Shown here piece after piece: positions 42,784-52,300 of a DNA stretch of 64,000 nt (its first letter is position 1; every line of letters starts with the position of its first letter). The position numbers were made by a program, and so were the translations under genes. The stretch lies in contig NZ_JACTVA010000003.1 of the NCBI RefSeq assembly GCF_014490485.1, positions 1 to 64,000 on the forward strand, read 5' to 3'. Source of the DNA: Teichococcus aerophilus. Lineage in GTDB: Bacteria; Pseudomonadota; Alphaproteobacteria; Acetobacterales; Acetobacteraceae. The notes beneath the pieces are model-generated. The model saw only the letters and a list, made by a program, of their open reading frames with translations, was not told where the DNA came from and did not search any database.

Positions 42784-44154
42784 TCAGTAACGCGGAATTT
42801 CCGGCACGTCGGCGAGGTAGGCGAGGACGGAGCGCGCCAGCGCTTCGACATCCTCGATGGTGGTGAACTCGTTGGCCTCGCCCTTCTGGCTGTTTGGGCG
42901 GCCGAGCCCGCCGACCAGGATCTCCTGGATACCCGCCTGCTGCACGAAGCCCATCGGCGATGGCTCCCGGCTGGCGGCACGGCGGAAATTGCTGGGGGAA
43001 TAGCCGAAGCCCCAACTCAGCGCCTGCTGCCAGCGCGGCCAGTTCGGCCCCTGGTCCGGCGCCACGACAGGGGCACGATGGCCGGAGAGCATGGCCTGCA
43101 CGCGGAAGGCCGGCATCTGCTCGGACACATGGCGCACCATGGCCTGAAGCTCGGCGAGGACGCTCTCGAACAGCTCTTCGGGCAGGTACTCGCGGCTCAC
43201 GGTCAGGGCACAGCTGCCCGGCGCGAAGCCTCCGTCGCCGCCCCGGATGGCAGAGACCGCCATGCCCGATTGCAGCGGCGCGCCGGGGGGATTGGAATCC
43301 GGCGGCACGAGGGTCGAGGTGCGGACCTCGATCTGGTCCTTCATCGCCACCAGCTGCGTCGTCATCCGTGCGGCGGCCTCAACCGCGTTCGCAGCCCCGG
43401 CATCCGGCCCAAGGGCTTCGATCCGCACGGTCAGGTCGATGCGGCCGAGGCTGCCGGTCCAGATCTTCGGCGCGGCGGAACCGTTCAGGCAAATGACATG
43501 CCCTTCGATCTGCCCTTCGGATGCCAGGTGCCGCAGGCCGGGATACAGGCCGCGCTCCTCATCCGTGCAAAATAGCAGCACCGGGTCGAACCGCAGGCCG
43601 AGACCGACGGCATCGGCAGCGCGAAGGGCGGACCATACGGCGGCGATCGCGCCCTTCACATCGGCGGTGCCGCGCCCGTAGAGGCGGTTGCCCTGCCGGC
43701 TCAACGAGAAGGGCGGGCGGTTCCAGCCCTCCCCAGCCGGCAGTGCGTCCGTGTTGAAGTAGAGAGTGCAGATGCGCCGCCCGGTGCGGCGGCCCGCGAT
43801 CATGCTGATACGGGGTGTCGGTTCCGCTTCCGGCATAAAGGAGGGCGGAACCTCCATGCGCCTGAAGCTGAAGCCCAGGGGCGAGAACATGTCCTGCAGT
43901 ACGCCGGCGAAGGCGCCGGAATAGCGCCCAGGCGCCGCCGAGGTATCGATCGCGATCAGGCGCGCCAGACCATCGATCCAGCCCGTCGCGCCGAGCAAAG
44001 GAGAGGCCAGGCCCAACCGGTCGATCCCGGTGTCCTCCTCGGCATGCTGGATGGATGGGTCACCCCAGGATACCAGGGCTGCAGTTCCCTTGCTCGCCAC
44101 TCGCTTGCGGCTACACGTTGCGACGGCAACCCGGACCACCCGGGCTGCCGTCAA
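42784..44154 (-). CDS. M20 family peptidase homologue with altered metal site
   Basis: About 456 residues with the ArgE/DapE/M20 fold: the block RLYGRGTADVKGAIAAVW, the catalytic pair in FCTDEERG, and a dimerisation domain in the middle. Several usual metal ligands are replaced: the HxD motif reads FNTDALPAG (Asn for His), the region after GHVICLNGSAAP lacks the usual acidic GEPT-type motif, and the final AHxxNE-type motif reads KGEANEF (no His). Enzymatic activity is therefore doubtful. The start is uncertain: TTG at 44154 has AGGAG ten bases upstream, and several GTG codons further in (for example 44100) are possible. Confidence 0.7.
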   Translation of the reverse strand: MTAARVVRVAVATCSRKRVASKGTAALVSWGDPSIQHAEEDTGIDRLGLASPLLGATGWIDGLARLIAIDTSAAPGRYSGAFAGVLQDMFSPLGFSFRRMEVPPSFMPEAEPTPRISMIAGRRTGRRICTLYFNTDALPAGEGWNRPPFSLSRQGNRLYGRGTADVKGAIAAVWSALRAADAVGLGLRFDPVLLFCTDEERGLYPGLRHLASEGQIEGHVICLNGSAAPKIWTGSLGRIDLTVRIEALGPDAGAANAVEAAARMTTQLVAMKDQIEVRTSTLVPPDSNPPGAPLQSGMAVSAIRGGDGGFAPGSCALTVSREYLPEELFESVLAELQAMVRHVSEQMPAFRVQAMLSGHRAPVVAPDQGPNWPRWQQALSWGFGYSPSNFRRAASREPSPMGFVQQAGIQEILVGGLGRPNSQKGEANEFTTIEDVEALARSVLAYLADVPEIPRY

Positions 44155-44267
44155 GATGTACCGGCTCCTGCACCATGCGCAGAGGCCTCCATCCCGTGAA
44201 GCACGGCCATTTGAAGACCGTCAAGGCCAAGCTAATTTCGCTTGCCGCAAGTGGCCTCGAGGACCTT

Positions 44268-45923
<1,656 letters not shown>

Positions 45924-46159
45924 GAGGCAGTTAGGTTCCAGCAGCAGTCTATGGGGGTCAGCGCCGAGTCAGTGCGGCGCATGTCATGAGCGCTGGCACA
46001 AGGCTATATCCGGCGCCTTCTACATGGGTTTTCCGCGTTTTGCATCGCACACCGCAGCTTGGGCAGGAGGCATGCAGGGGCCGCATGGGTCAGTCATTCC
46101 GTTCCGGCCTTGCGTGAGGCGGGCGCAATGAGCATTGTAGATCGTGGAAATGCACGAAG

Positions 46160-46225
46160 TTTCCCGCGGAATTTGAAGCATGCAGCTTGCGCCGCGACAC
46201 CAACAGCTAAAGCGCCGGGACGCCT
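46160..46225 (+). ncRNA. candidate SAM-II (metA motif) riboswitch upstream of metN
   Basis: Several SAM-II hallmarks occur in order: a P1 helix CGCGG (46165-46169) with CCGCG (46192-46196), the loop motif ATTTGA right after the 5' strand, GCTTGC just before the 3' strand, and the invariant GCTAAA at 46206-46211 after a short A/C-rich linker. The gene downstream is a methionine importer, a known target of SAM riboswitches. Against it: I find only about three plausible base pairs for the pseudoknot helix after GCTAAA. The class is mostly found in alphaproteobacteria. The 45924-46159 part of this long gap shows nothing else I can assign. Confidence 0.62.
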
Positions 46226-46268
46226 GACGATGATGTGTCACCTCCGCCGGAACTAGGTTCCAGGCACC

Positions 46269-46337
46269 CCTCGCCGCCAGCATGGCGAGGCCCATCTGCC
46301 CTTCATCCCGCGTCCCGCTCCTCCCCGTTCCTCCCGT
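46269..46337 (+). promoter_or_regulatory. hairpin and C-rich, G-poor leader between the SAM-II candidate and metN
   Basis: CCTCGCC (46269-46275) pairs with GGCGAGG (46284-46290). It is followed by about 47 bases composed almost wholly of C and T with few G residues (46291-46337). Such C-rich, G-poor RNA resembles Rho-loading sites. It could link the riboswitch, which sits about 130 bases before the start codon, to premature termination. Confidence 0.35.
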
Positions 46338-46353
46338 AGTTATCGGAAGACTG

Positions 46354-47475
46354 ATGTCCGCATTCCCTCCCGGGCCAACGCCCAGGCAGGCCACAGACCC
46401 CGCGCAGGCCCCCGGGTCCGCGCAAGGCGCCGAGCCGGCCATCCAGCTGCGCAACCTGGTGCGGCACTTCGCCGGCCGTGGCGGCGTGGCCACCAAGGCG
46501 CTGGATGGCGTGTCCCTCAGCGTGGCGGCGGGGGAAATCTTCGGTATCGTCGGTCGCTCGGGCGCCGGCAAATCCACGCTGATCCGCTGCGTAAACCTGC
46601 TGGAGCGGCCGACCGAGGGCGAGGTCCGCGTCCTGGGCGAGGACCTGCTGCTGCTGGGGGACCGCGCGTTGCGCGAGCGCCGCCGTAGCATCGGCATGGT
46701 GTTCCAGCACTTCAACCTGCTCTCCTCCCGCACCGTGGCCGACAATGTCGCCTTCCCGCTGGAAGTCGCCGGCGTGCCGCAGGCGGAGCGCAAGGCGCGC
46801 GTGGCGGAGGTGCTTGGCCTGGTCGGCCTGGCCGAGAAGGCGGATGCCTACCCGGCGCAGCTTTCCGGCGGCCAGAAGCAGCGCGTCGGCATCGCCCGCG
46901 CCCTGGCGCCGCGCCCCAGCATCCTGCTGTGCGACGAGGCGACCAGCGCGCTGGACCCGGAGACGACGCATGACATCCTGGGCCTGATCCGCCGCCTGCG
47001 GGACCGGCTGGACCTGACCGTCCTGCTCATCACGCACGAGATGGCCGTGGTGAAGGAGATCTGCGACCGCGTGGCGGTGATGGAAGCTGGCAAGGTGCTG
47101 GAGGAAGGCCGGGTGTTCGACGTCTTCACCCGCCCCAGCCACCCGACGACGCGCAGCTTCATCGCCGGCACCATCGGCCATTCCGTGCCGCGCGGCACCG
47201 TGGCGCGCCTGCCGGCGCCGCAGCCGGGCGAGGAGAAGCGCCTGCTGCAGGTGCTCTTCGCCGGCCCCAACAGCACCCGCGCGGTGATCAGCGAGGCCTC
47301 CCGCCGCTTTGGCATCGACCTCGACATCATCTCCGGCCGCATCGACGAGATCGCCGGCGAGCCCTTCGGCCTGATGGCCCTGGCCGCCTATGGCCCCAGC
47401 GCCCAGCTGGATGCCGCGACGGCGTGGTTCCAGGAACTCGGCCTCACCGTGACGCCGCTGGCGGAGGTGAACTGA
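46354..47475 (+). CDS. metN: methionine ABC importer ATPase MetN
   Basis: A 373-residue ATPase with Walker A GRSGAGKST, signature LSGGQKQRVGIARAL, Walker B ILLCDEATSALD and switch ITHE. The C-terminal about 80 residues form the NIL domain (RLLQVLFAGPNSTRAVISEA and on), where methionine binds and inhibits transport. The first 30 residues are a low-complexity tail (PPGPTPRQATDPAQAPG) not usual in MetN. ATG at 46354 with GGAAG five bases upstream; the open frame to 46282 is not needed. First gene of metNIQQ. Confidence 0.93.
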   Translation: MSAFPPGPTPRQATDPAQAPGSAQGAEPAIQLRNLVRHFAGRGGVATKALDGVSLSVAAGEIFGIVGRSGAGKSTLIRCVNLLERPTEGEVRVLGEDLLLLGDRALRERRRSIGMVFQHFNLLSSRTVADNVAFPLEVAGVPQAERKARVAEVLGLVGLAEKADAYPAQLSGGQKQRVGIARALAPRPSILLCDEATSALDPETTHDILGLIRRLRDRLDLTVLLITHEMAVVKEICDRVAVMEAGKVLEEGRVFDVFTRPSHPTTRSFIAGTIGHSVPRGTVARLPAPQPGEEKRLLQVLFAGPNSTRAVISEASRRFGIDLDIISGRIDEIAGEPFGLMALAAYGPSAQLDAATAWFQELGLTVTPLAEVN

Positions 47476-47476
47476 C

Positions 47477-48142
47477 ATGATCCCCTGGCTTTCCCCTGCC
47501 CTGCAGGACCTGTTCATCGAATCGGCTATCGAGACGGCCATGATGGTCGGCGGTGCCGCCGCCATCGCCATCCTGTTCGGCCTGCCCATCGCCCTGCTGC
47601 TGCATGCCACCGGCAAGGGCGGGCTGGCGCAGAGCGGGTTGGTCAACCGGCCGCTGGGCCTGCTGATCAATGCCGTGCGCTCCACGCCCTTCATCATCCT
47701 GATGGTGGCGATCGTACCCTTCACCCGCCTGGTGGCCGGCACCTCCATCGGCACGACCGCGGCCATCGTGCCGCTGGCGCTGGCGGCGACCGCCTTCATC
47801 TCCCGCCTGTTCGAGAGCGCCTTTGCCGAGGTGGACCGTGGCGTGGTGGAAGCCGCGCGCGCCATGGGCGCCACGCGGATGCAGATCCTGCTGAAGGTCG
47901 TGGTGCCGGAAGCCCTGCCCGGCCTGATCGCCGCCATCACCGTCATGCTGGTCAGCCTGGTCGGCTTCTCGGCGATGGCGGGCGCGGTCGGCGGCGGTGG
48001 CCTGGGCGATCTCGGTATCCGCTTCGGCTACCAGCGCTTCATGCCGGAAGTCATGGCCAGCGTGGTGGTCATCCTCATTCTCGTCGTGCAGGGCCTGCAA
48101 TCCCTGGGCGACTGGCTGGTGCGGCGCGTCCGCCGCCGTTGA
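47477..48142 (+). CDS. metI: methionine ABC importer permease MetI
   Basis: A 221-residue permease with about five spans and the coupling loop VVEAARAMGATRMQILLKVVVPEALP that docks onto MetN. The segment SLVGFSAMAGAVGGGGLGDLGIRFGYQRF is a signature of MetI proteins. It starts one base after the metN stop and ends before metQ after 29 bases. Confidence 0.93.
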   Translation: MIPWLSPALQDLFIESAIETAMMVGGAAAIAILFGLPIALLLHATGKGGLAQSGLVNRPLGLLINAVRSTPFIILMVAIVPFTRLVAGTSIGTTAAIVPLALAATAFISRLFESAFAEVDRGVVEAARAMGATRMQILLKVVVPEALPGLIAAITVMLVSLVGFSAMAGAVGGGGLGDLGIRFGYQRFMPEVMASVVVILILVVQGLQSLGDWLVRRVRRR

Positions 48143-48171
48143 TTGAAGCAAGAAACAAGGACAACGCCGTC

Positions 48172-48981
48172 ATGAACACGACCCGCCGCACCCTGCTGGG
48201 TGCCAGCCTCGCCCTTCCCTTCGCCGCCCCCGCCTTCGCGCAGGCAGAGATCGGCACCGCCGCCCGCCCGCTGAAGATCGGCGGCACCGCCGGCCCGCAC
48301 AGCCAGGTGCTGGAGAAGGTGCAGGAAATCGCTGCGCGGGACGGGCTGGTGCTGCGCATCGTGCCCTTCACCGACTATATCACCCCGAACGCCGCCCTGG
48401 CGGCGGGTGACCTGGATGCCAACAGCTACCAGCACCAACCGTTCCTGGACCAGGCGGTGAAGGACCGGAACCTGCCGCTGGTGGCCGTGGGCAAGACCCT
48501 CGTGTTCCCGATGGGCGTCTATTCGCGCAAGCAGAAGAAGATCGCCGACATCCCCAATGGCAGCCGCGTCGCCATCCCGAATGACCCGACCAATGGCGGC
48601 CGCGCCCTGCTGCTGCTGGCGGCCAACGGTGCCTTCAAGCTGACGCCGGGCGCCGATTTCCGCGCCACGGTGGCCGATATCGTCGAGAACCCGAAGCGCA
48701 TCCGCATCGTCGAGCTGGAAGCGGCGCAGATCCCCCGTGCGCTGGACGAGGTGGAGGCCGCCGCCATCAACACCAACTTCGCCATCCCCGCCGGCCTGAA
48801 CCCGGTACGCGACGCCATTGCCATTGAGAGCGCGGACAGCCCCTACGCCAACCTGATCGTCGTCAAGCGCGACAACGCCAACGCCCCCTGGGTGAAGAAG
48901 CTGGTCGCCGCCTACCAGAACGACGAGATCAAGGCCTTCGTGCGCGACACCTTCCAGGGCTCGGTCGTCCCCGCTTTCTGA
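48172..48981 (+). CDS. metQ: methionine-binding protein MetQ (first copy)
   Basis: A 269-residue NlpA-family binding protein with the classic blocks TDYITPNAALAAGDLDANSYQHQPFLD, split across two strands, and VAIPNDPTNGGRALLLL. The signal peptide ends FAAPAFAQ; it has no lipobox cysteine, so it is probably a soluble periplasmic protein rather than a lipoprotein. An RR pair near the start (NTTRRTLLGA) resembles a Tat signal. ATG at 48172 is preferred over a TTG at 48139. A repeat element begins at its stop codon. Confidence 0.93.
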   Translation: MNTTRRTLLGASLALPFAAPAFAQAEIGTAARPLKIGGTAGPHSQVLEKVQEIAARDGLVLRIVPFTDYITPNAALAAGDLDANSYQHQPFLDQAVKDRNLPLVAVGKTLVFPMGVYSRKQKKIADIPNGSRVAIPNDPTNGGRALLLLAANGAFKLTPGADFRATVADIVENPKRIRIVELEAAQIPRALDEVEAAAINTNFAIPAGLNPVRDAIAIESADSPYANLIVVKRDNANAPWVKKLVAAYQNDEIKAFVRDTFQGSVVPAF

Positions 48982-49071
48982 AGCGTGATGGCTTGAGGTG
49001 GCCTTTCCGAAAGCCTGGATCACGCGACCCGACAAAGGCAGAGGGCATGGTGTGTGAACGGATGTGAACGC
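48979..49071 (+). repeat. 93-bp dispersed repeat, copy A, directly after metQ
   Basis: About 80 percent identical, without gaps over about 90 bases, to the reverse complement of 52208-52300. It begins at the metQ stop codon. It can fold as nested hairpins: GCGTGAT with ATCACGC outside, and GGCTT with AAGCC inside; both helices are kept in copy B. A second half contains ACAAAGGCA and ends in TGTGAACGC. No open frame is conserved, so it looks like an RNA or DNA structural element. Confidence 0.8.
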
Positions 49072-49123
49072 AGCGTGCTCTCGTTTCGCAGGGCCCGCAT
49101 CCTGACGGGCCATGCACCACCAC

Positions 49124-49149
49124 GGCCGGGCGTGACGTCATGCCCGGCC
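49124..49149 (+). terminator. 26-bp near-perfect palindrome between the two metQ genes
   Basis: GGCCGGGCGTGAC (49124-49136) faces GTCATGCCCGGCC (49137-49149), with one G-T position. A smaller hairpin GGCCCG/CGGGCC lies just before it. There is no T run. It could end or weaken transcription between metQ copies or stabilise the upstream mRNA. Confidence 0.5.
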
Positions 49150-49212
49150 CCGTCTGATGACCGCACTGAACGGCCGCGCCATGCAGGCGCGCTTGCTGAA
49201 GGAGATACGCCT

Positions 49213-50025
49213 ATGTTGACCAAGCGTTCCCTCATCCTGGCGGGCGGCGCGGCGATGCTGCTGCCCAACCTCGCCCGCGCGCAGGATGCCGAGTTCGGCA
49301 CGGCGGCGCGGCCGCTGCGTGTCGGTGTCACCGCCGGCGTGCACGGCCAGGTGCTGGAAGTGGTGCGAGACGTGCTGGCGCGCGACAACTTCCAACTGAA
49401 GATCACTGAGTTCGCCGATTTCATCCAGCCCAACGTGGCGCTGGCGGCGAAGGAGATGGACGTCAACACCTACCAGCACCAGCCGTTCCTGGACGCGCAG
49501 AAGCAGCAGCGCGGCTACGACTTCGTGCCCGTGGGCAAGACGGTGCTGACGGTGATGGGCGTGTTCAGCCGCAAGCACAAGGCACTGGCGGACCTGCCGA
49601 ACGGCGCCCGCGTCGCCATCCCGAATGACCCCACCAATGGTGGCCGTGCCCTGTTGCTGCTGGCCAAGGCCGGCGTGTTCAAGCTGCGGGACGGCGCCGA
49701 TTTCCGCGCCACCATCGCTGACATCACCGAGAACCCGAAGCGCATCCGCATCGTGGAGCTGGAGGCCGCCTCCATCGCCCGCGCGCTGGAGGACGTGGAC
49801 GCCGCCGCCATCACCGGCAACTACGCCGTGCCCGCCGGCCTCAACCCGATCCGCGACGGCCTGGCGGTGGAGGGTGCGGACAGCGTCTACACCGTGCTGG
49901 TCGTCGTCCGCCGCGGCGACGAAGCCAAGCCCTGGGCCACCCGCCTGGCGCGCGCCTATGCGGACCCGGCGGTGAAGGCCTTCGTCGAGAAGACCTTCGG
50001 TGGGTCGGTGATCGTCGGGGCCTGA
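49213..50025 (+). CDS. methionine-binding protein MetQ (second copy)
   Basis: A 270-residue paralogue of the first MetQ, with the same blocks: FADFIQPNVALAAKEMDVNTYQHQPFLD over two strands and VAIPNDPTNGGRALLLLA. The signal peptide ends NLARAQ and again lacks a lipobox. GAAGGAG precedes the ATG at 49213; the frame is open to 49054 but that includes the palindrome. The two copies diverge throughout, so this is not a very recent duplication, and ligand preference may differ (for example D-methionine or methionine sulfoxide), which sequence cannot tell. Confidence 0.92.
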   Translation: MLTKRSLILAGGAAMLLPNLARAQDAEFGTAARPLRVGVTAGVHGQVLEVVRDVLARDNFQLKITEFADFIQPNVALAAKEMDVNTYQHQPFLDAQKQQRGYDFVPVGKTVLTVMGVFSRKHKALADLPNGARVAIPNDPTNGGRALLLLAKAGVFKLRDGADFRATIADITENPKRIRIVELEAASIARALEDVDAAAITGNYAVPAGLNPIRDGLAVEGADSVYTVLVVVRRGDEAKPWATRLARAYADPAVKAFVEKTFGGSVIVGA

Positions 50026-50223
50026 AGCAAGGGGGGCCTCTCTTCGCTTAACGGCTGGAGGAAGGTCAGGGGAGTGAACTCCGCTGAAACCCCTCCTTTT
50101 TCGGCGGTTTTTTACCGACGAAGCTGCTGAGGCGAAGGCGCTGGCGGCCGAGCCTCGCCTCGACTGTCAAACTCGAAGAAAAAGATGGGGGCCGGGGGAA
50201 TTCTCTCCCCTGGCCTCCGAACC
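50026..50223. other. structured spacer between convergent metQ2 and dadA
   Basis: No gene is seen. Near the metQ2 side GGAGTGAACTCC forms a small hairpin followed by CCCCTCCTTTTTC; then CGGCGGT-TTTTT-ACCGACG. Near the dadA side GGCCGGGGGA (50190-50199) pairs with TCCCCTGGCC (50207-50216, one mismatch), which on the minus strand is followed by a T run (the A run at 50178-50183). The whole reads as two terminators facing each other. The same arrangement occurs at 62469-62678. Confidence 0.55.
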
Positions 50224-51477
50224 TCACGCGTAGCGCGACATCGCCAGGTCGGCGTAGTCGATATTCGGCCGCTGCCCGCCCACCAGGTCCGCCGCCAGCT
50301 TGCCGCTGCCGCAAGACATCGTCCAACCCAGCGTGCCGTGGCCGGTGTTGAGGAAGAGCTTGCCGTAGGTCGTCGGGCCGATGATCGGCGTGCCATCCGG
50401 CGTCATCGGCCGCATGCCGGTCCAGAACTTCGCCTGTTCGTACTGGCCGCCATCCGGGTACAGGTCCCGCACGGAATGCAGAAGGGTTTGCTTGCGCTCC
50501 TCGTGCAGGCGAGTGTCGTAGCCGGCGATTTCGGCGGTGCCGCCAACGCGGATACGGTCCCCCAGCCGGGTGATGGCGATCTTGTAAGTCTCGTCCATCA
50601 CGGTGGAGGCCGGCGCGGCTTCCGCATCCGCGATCGGCACGGTGATGGAGTAGCCCTTCACCGGATAGACCGGGATCTTCAGCCCCAGCGGCGCCAGCAG
50701 CTTCGGCGAGAAGCTGCCCAGCGCCATCAGGTAGCGGTCGGCCGTCAGCACGCCCTCACTGGTCTCGACGCCAGCGATGTCGCCGCCTTCCACCAGCAGG
50801 CGCTTGATGGCGGTGCCGTAGCGGAACGTCACCCCCTTCTCCACGCACAGCGCGGCCAGGCGCTGGGTGAAGATATGGGCGTCGCCGGTCTCATCCTCCG
50901 GCGTGCGCAGGCCGCCGACAAATTTCTGCCGCACCCGGTCCAGCGCCGGCTCGGCGGCGACGCATTCGGCGGGGTTCAGCAGCTGGAACGGCACGCCGTA
51001 TTTGGCCAGCACGCGCATGTCGTCGGCCGCGTGGTCCATCTGCTGCTGGGTACGGAACAGCTGCAGGGTGCCGCGTTCCCGCTGGTCGTACTCGATGCCC
51101 GTCTCGGCCCGCAGGTCGGCCAGGGCGGTGCGGCTGTAGTCGGAGACGCGGACCATCCGGCCCTTGTTCCGCTCATAGGCGGCTTCCGTGCAGTTCTTCA
51201 GCATCTGCCACAGCCAGGACCATTGCAGCGGGTCCATGCGCGGCCGCACCACCAGCGGGCTGTGCTGCATGAACATCCACTTCACCGCCTTCAGCGGCAC
51301 CCCCGGCGCAGCCCAGGGGGAGGAATAGCCGAAGGACACCTGCCCGGCATTGGCGAAGCTCGTCTCCAGCCCCGCCGCCGGCTGGCGGTCGATCACTGTG
51401 ACCTCATGCCCCGCGCGTGCCAGGTACCAGGCCGAGGTGACGCCCACCACGCCAGCGCCGAGAACGAGAACCTTCAT
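50224..51477 (-). CDS. dadA: D-amino acid dehydrogenase small subunit DadA
   Basis: A 417-residue FAD enzyme that oxidises D-amino acids to keto acids at the membrane. The dinucleotide motif [19 protein letters not shown] opens the protein, [19 protein letters not shown] is the DadA signature, and the C-terminal [16 protein letters not shown] and [16 protein letters not shown] complete the FAD site. ATG at 51477 has GGAG ten bases upstream; ATG at 51486 is too close to it. An Lrp-family gene is divergent from it, as is common for dad genes. Confidence 0.93.
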   Translation of the reverse strand: MKVLVLGAGVVGVTSAWYLARAGHEVTVIDRQPAAGLETSFANAGQVSFGYSSPWAAPGVPLKAVKWMFMQHSPLVVRPRMDPLQWSWLWQMLKNCTEAAYERNKGRMVRVSDYSRTALADLRAETGIEYDQRERGTLQLFRTQQQMDHAADDMRVLAKYGVPFQLLNPAECVAAEPALDRVRQKFVGGLRTPEDETGDAHIFTQRLAALCVEKGVTFRYGTAIKRLLVEGGDIAGVETSEGVLTADRYLMALGSFSPKLLAPLGLKIPVYPVKGYSITVPIADAEAAPASTVMDETYKIAITRLGDRIRVGGTAEIAGYDTRLHEERKQTLLHSVRDLYPDGGQYEQAKFWTGMRPMTPDGTPIIGPTTYGKLFLNTGHGTLGWTMSCGSGKLAADLVGGQRPNIDYADLAMSRYA

Positions 51478-51573
51478 CGCAGCCATGCTCCGCCCGCGCC
51501 CGCAGGCACGTCCATCACAACGCGCCGACAGGGGCGCGAAAGCACGAGCCTATGCGGGATTTCACGACAGGTG

Positions 51574-51633
51574 CTTGCGATCCGCGCAAGGGAATGCGAA
51601 TTCGGAAGCATAGCTTCGAATGATCTGCGAATT
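51574..51633. promoter_or_regulatory. cluster of symmetric sites between dadA and the Lrp-family gene
   Basis: CTTGCG-ATCCG-CGCAAG (51574-51590) is a perfect palindrome. The direct repeat TGCGAATT occurs at 51595-51602 and again at 51626-51633, 31 bases apart (about three helical turns). Between them GAAGC-ATA-GCTTC (51605-51617) is another palindrome. Regularly phased sites of this kind are typical of Lrp/AsnC binding regions. Confidence 0.5.
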
Positions 51634-52121
51634 TGACGAAGATTCTGCACCTCCCGACCCTGGACGGCACGGATCGCAAGATCCTGCGGCTGTTGCGCGC
51701 CAATGGCCGCATCAGCAACGCCGACCTGGCCGAGGCCATCGGCCTTTCCCCCTCTGCCTGCCTGCGCCGCTTGCGGCTGCTGGAGACCTCCGGCGTCATC
51801 CGTGGCTACACCGCGATCATCGAGGACCCGGCGCCGCATGCCCGTACCGTCGTCATCGTCCAGATCACGCTGGAGAAGCAGACGGAAGATGGCTTCAACC
51901 GCTTCGAGGCCGCCGTGCGCCAGTGCCCCGAGGTGTGCGAGTGCTACCTGATGACCGGCGCGTCCGACTACCAACTGCGGGTCGAGGCGCGCGATGCGGC
52001 GGATTACGAGCGCATCCACAAGGAGCAGCTCTCCCGCATGCCGGGCGTGGCGCGCATCCAGTCGGCGTTCGCCATCCGCACGGTGGTGCGGGGCGCGCCG
52101 CCGGCCTGGGTCGAGGAATAG
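51633..52121 (+). CDS. Lrp/AsnC family transcriptional regulator
   Basis: A 162-residue regulator: HTH (LDGTDRKILRLLRANGRIS, NADLAEAIGLSPSACLRRL) then the RAM ligand domain with MTGASDYQLRVEARD. Such proteins sense amino acids. Being divergent from dadA, it probably controls D-amino acid breakdown. The start is the TTG at 51633, with no good ribosome site, and the second TGCGAATT repeat overlaps it; a CTG at 51645 is possible. Either start leaves the HTH intact. Confidence 0.88.
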   Translation: MTKILHLPTLDGTDRKILRLLRANGRISNADLAEAIGLSPSACLRRLRLLETSGVIRGYTAIIEDPAPHARTVVIVQITLEKQTEDGFNRFEAAVRQCPEVCECYLMTGASDYQLRVEARDAADYERIHKEQLSRMPGVARIQSAFAIRTVVRGAPPAWVEE

Positions 52122-52207
52122 GCGCCGCCTGTGATCGAGACCCAGGCTGGCTGTCCGATCCTGGGAAGGCCGCGCCGGGTCGTGGTTTGCGTGCCTGAGA
52201 GTGGGGC

Positions 52208-52300
52208 GCGTTCACACTTGCTCACGCACCACGCTCTATGCCTTTGTTCGGTCGCGTGATTCAGGCTTCCGGTGATGCCACCTCAAGCGATCACGCTCTA
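52208..52300 (-). repeat. 93-bp dispersed repeat, copy B, directly after the synthase-like gene
   Basis: Reverse complement matches copy A (48979-49071) at about 80 percent over about 90 ungapped bases. Read on the minus strand it begins at the TAG of the gene ending at 52298, just as copy A begins at the metQ stop. GCGTGAT/ATCACGC and GCTT/AAGC helices are conserved, and here the inner loop also forms GGTG-GCAT-CACC. The rest of the gap 52122-52207 shows nothing I can assign. Confidence 0.8.

Noticed and set aside
46128-46256. 42-codon frame before metN (starts MSIVDRGN)
   Set aside because: It overlaps the SAM-II-like structure, has no ribosome site and no recognisable protein feature.
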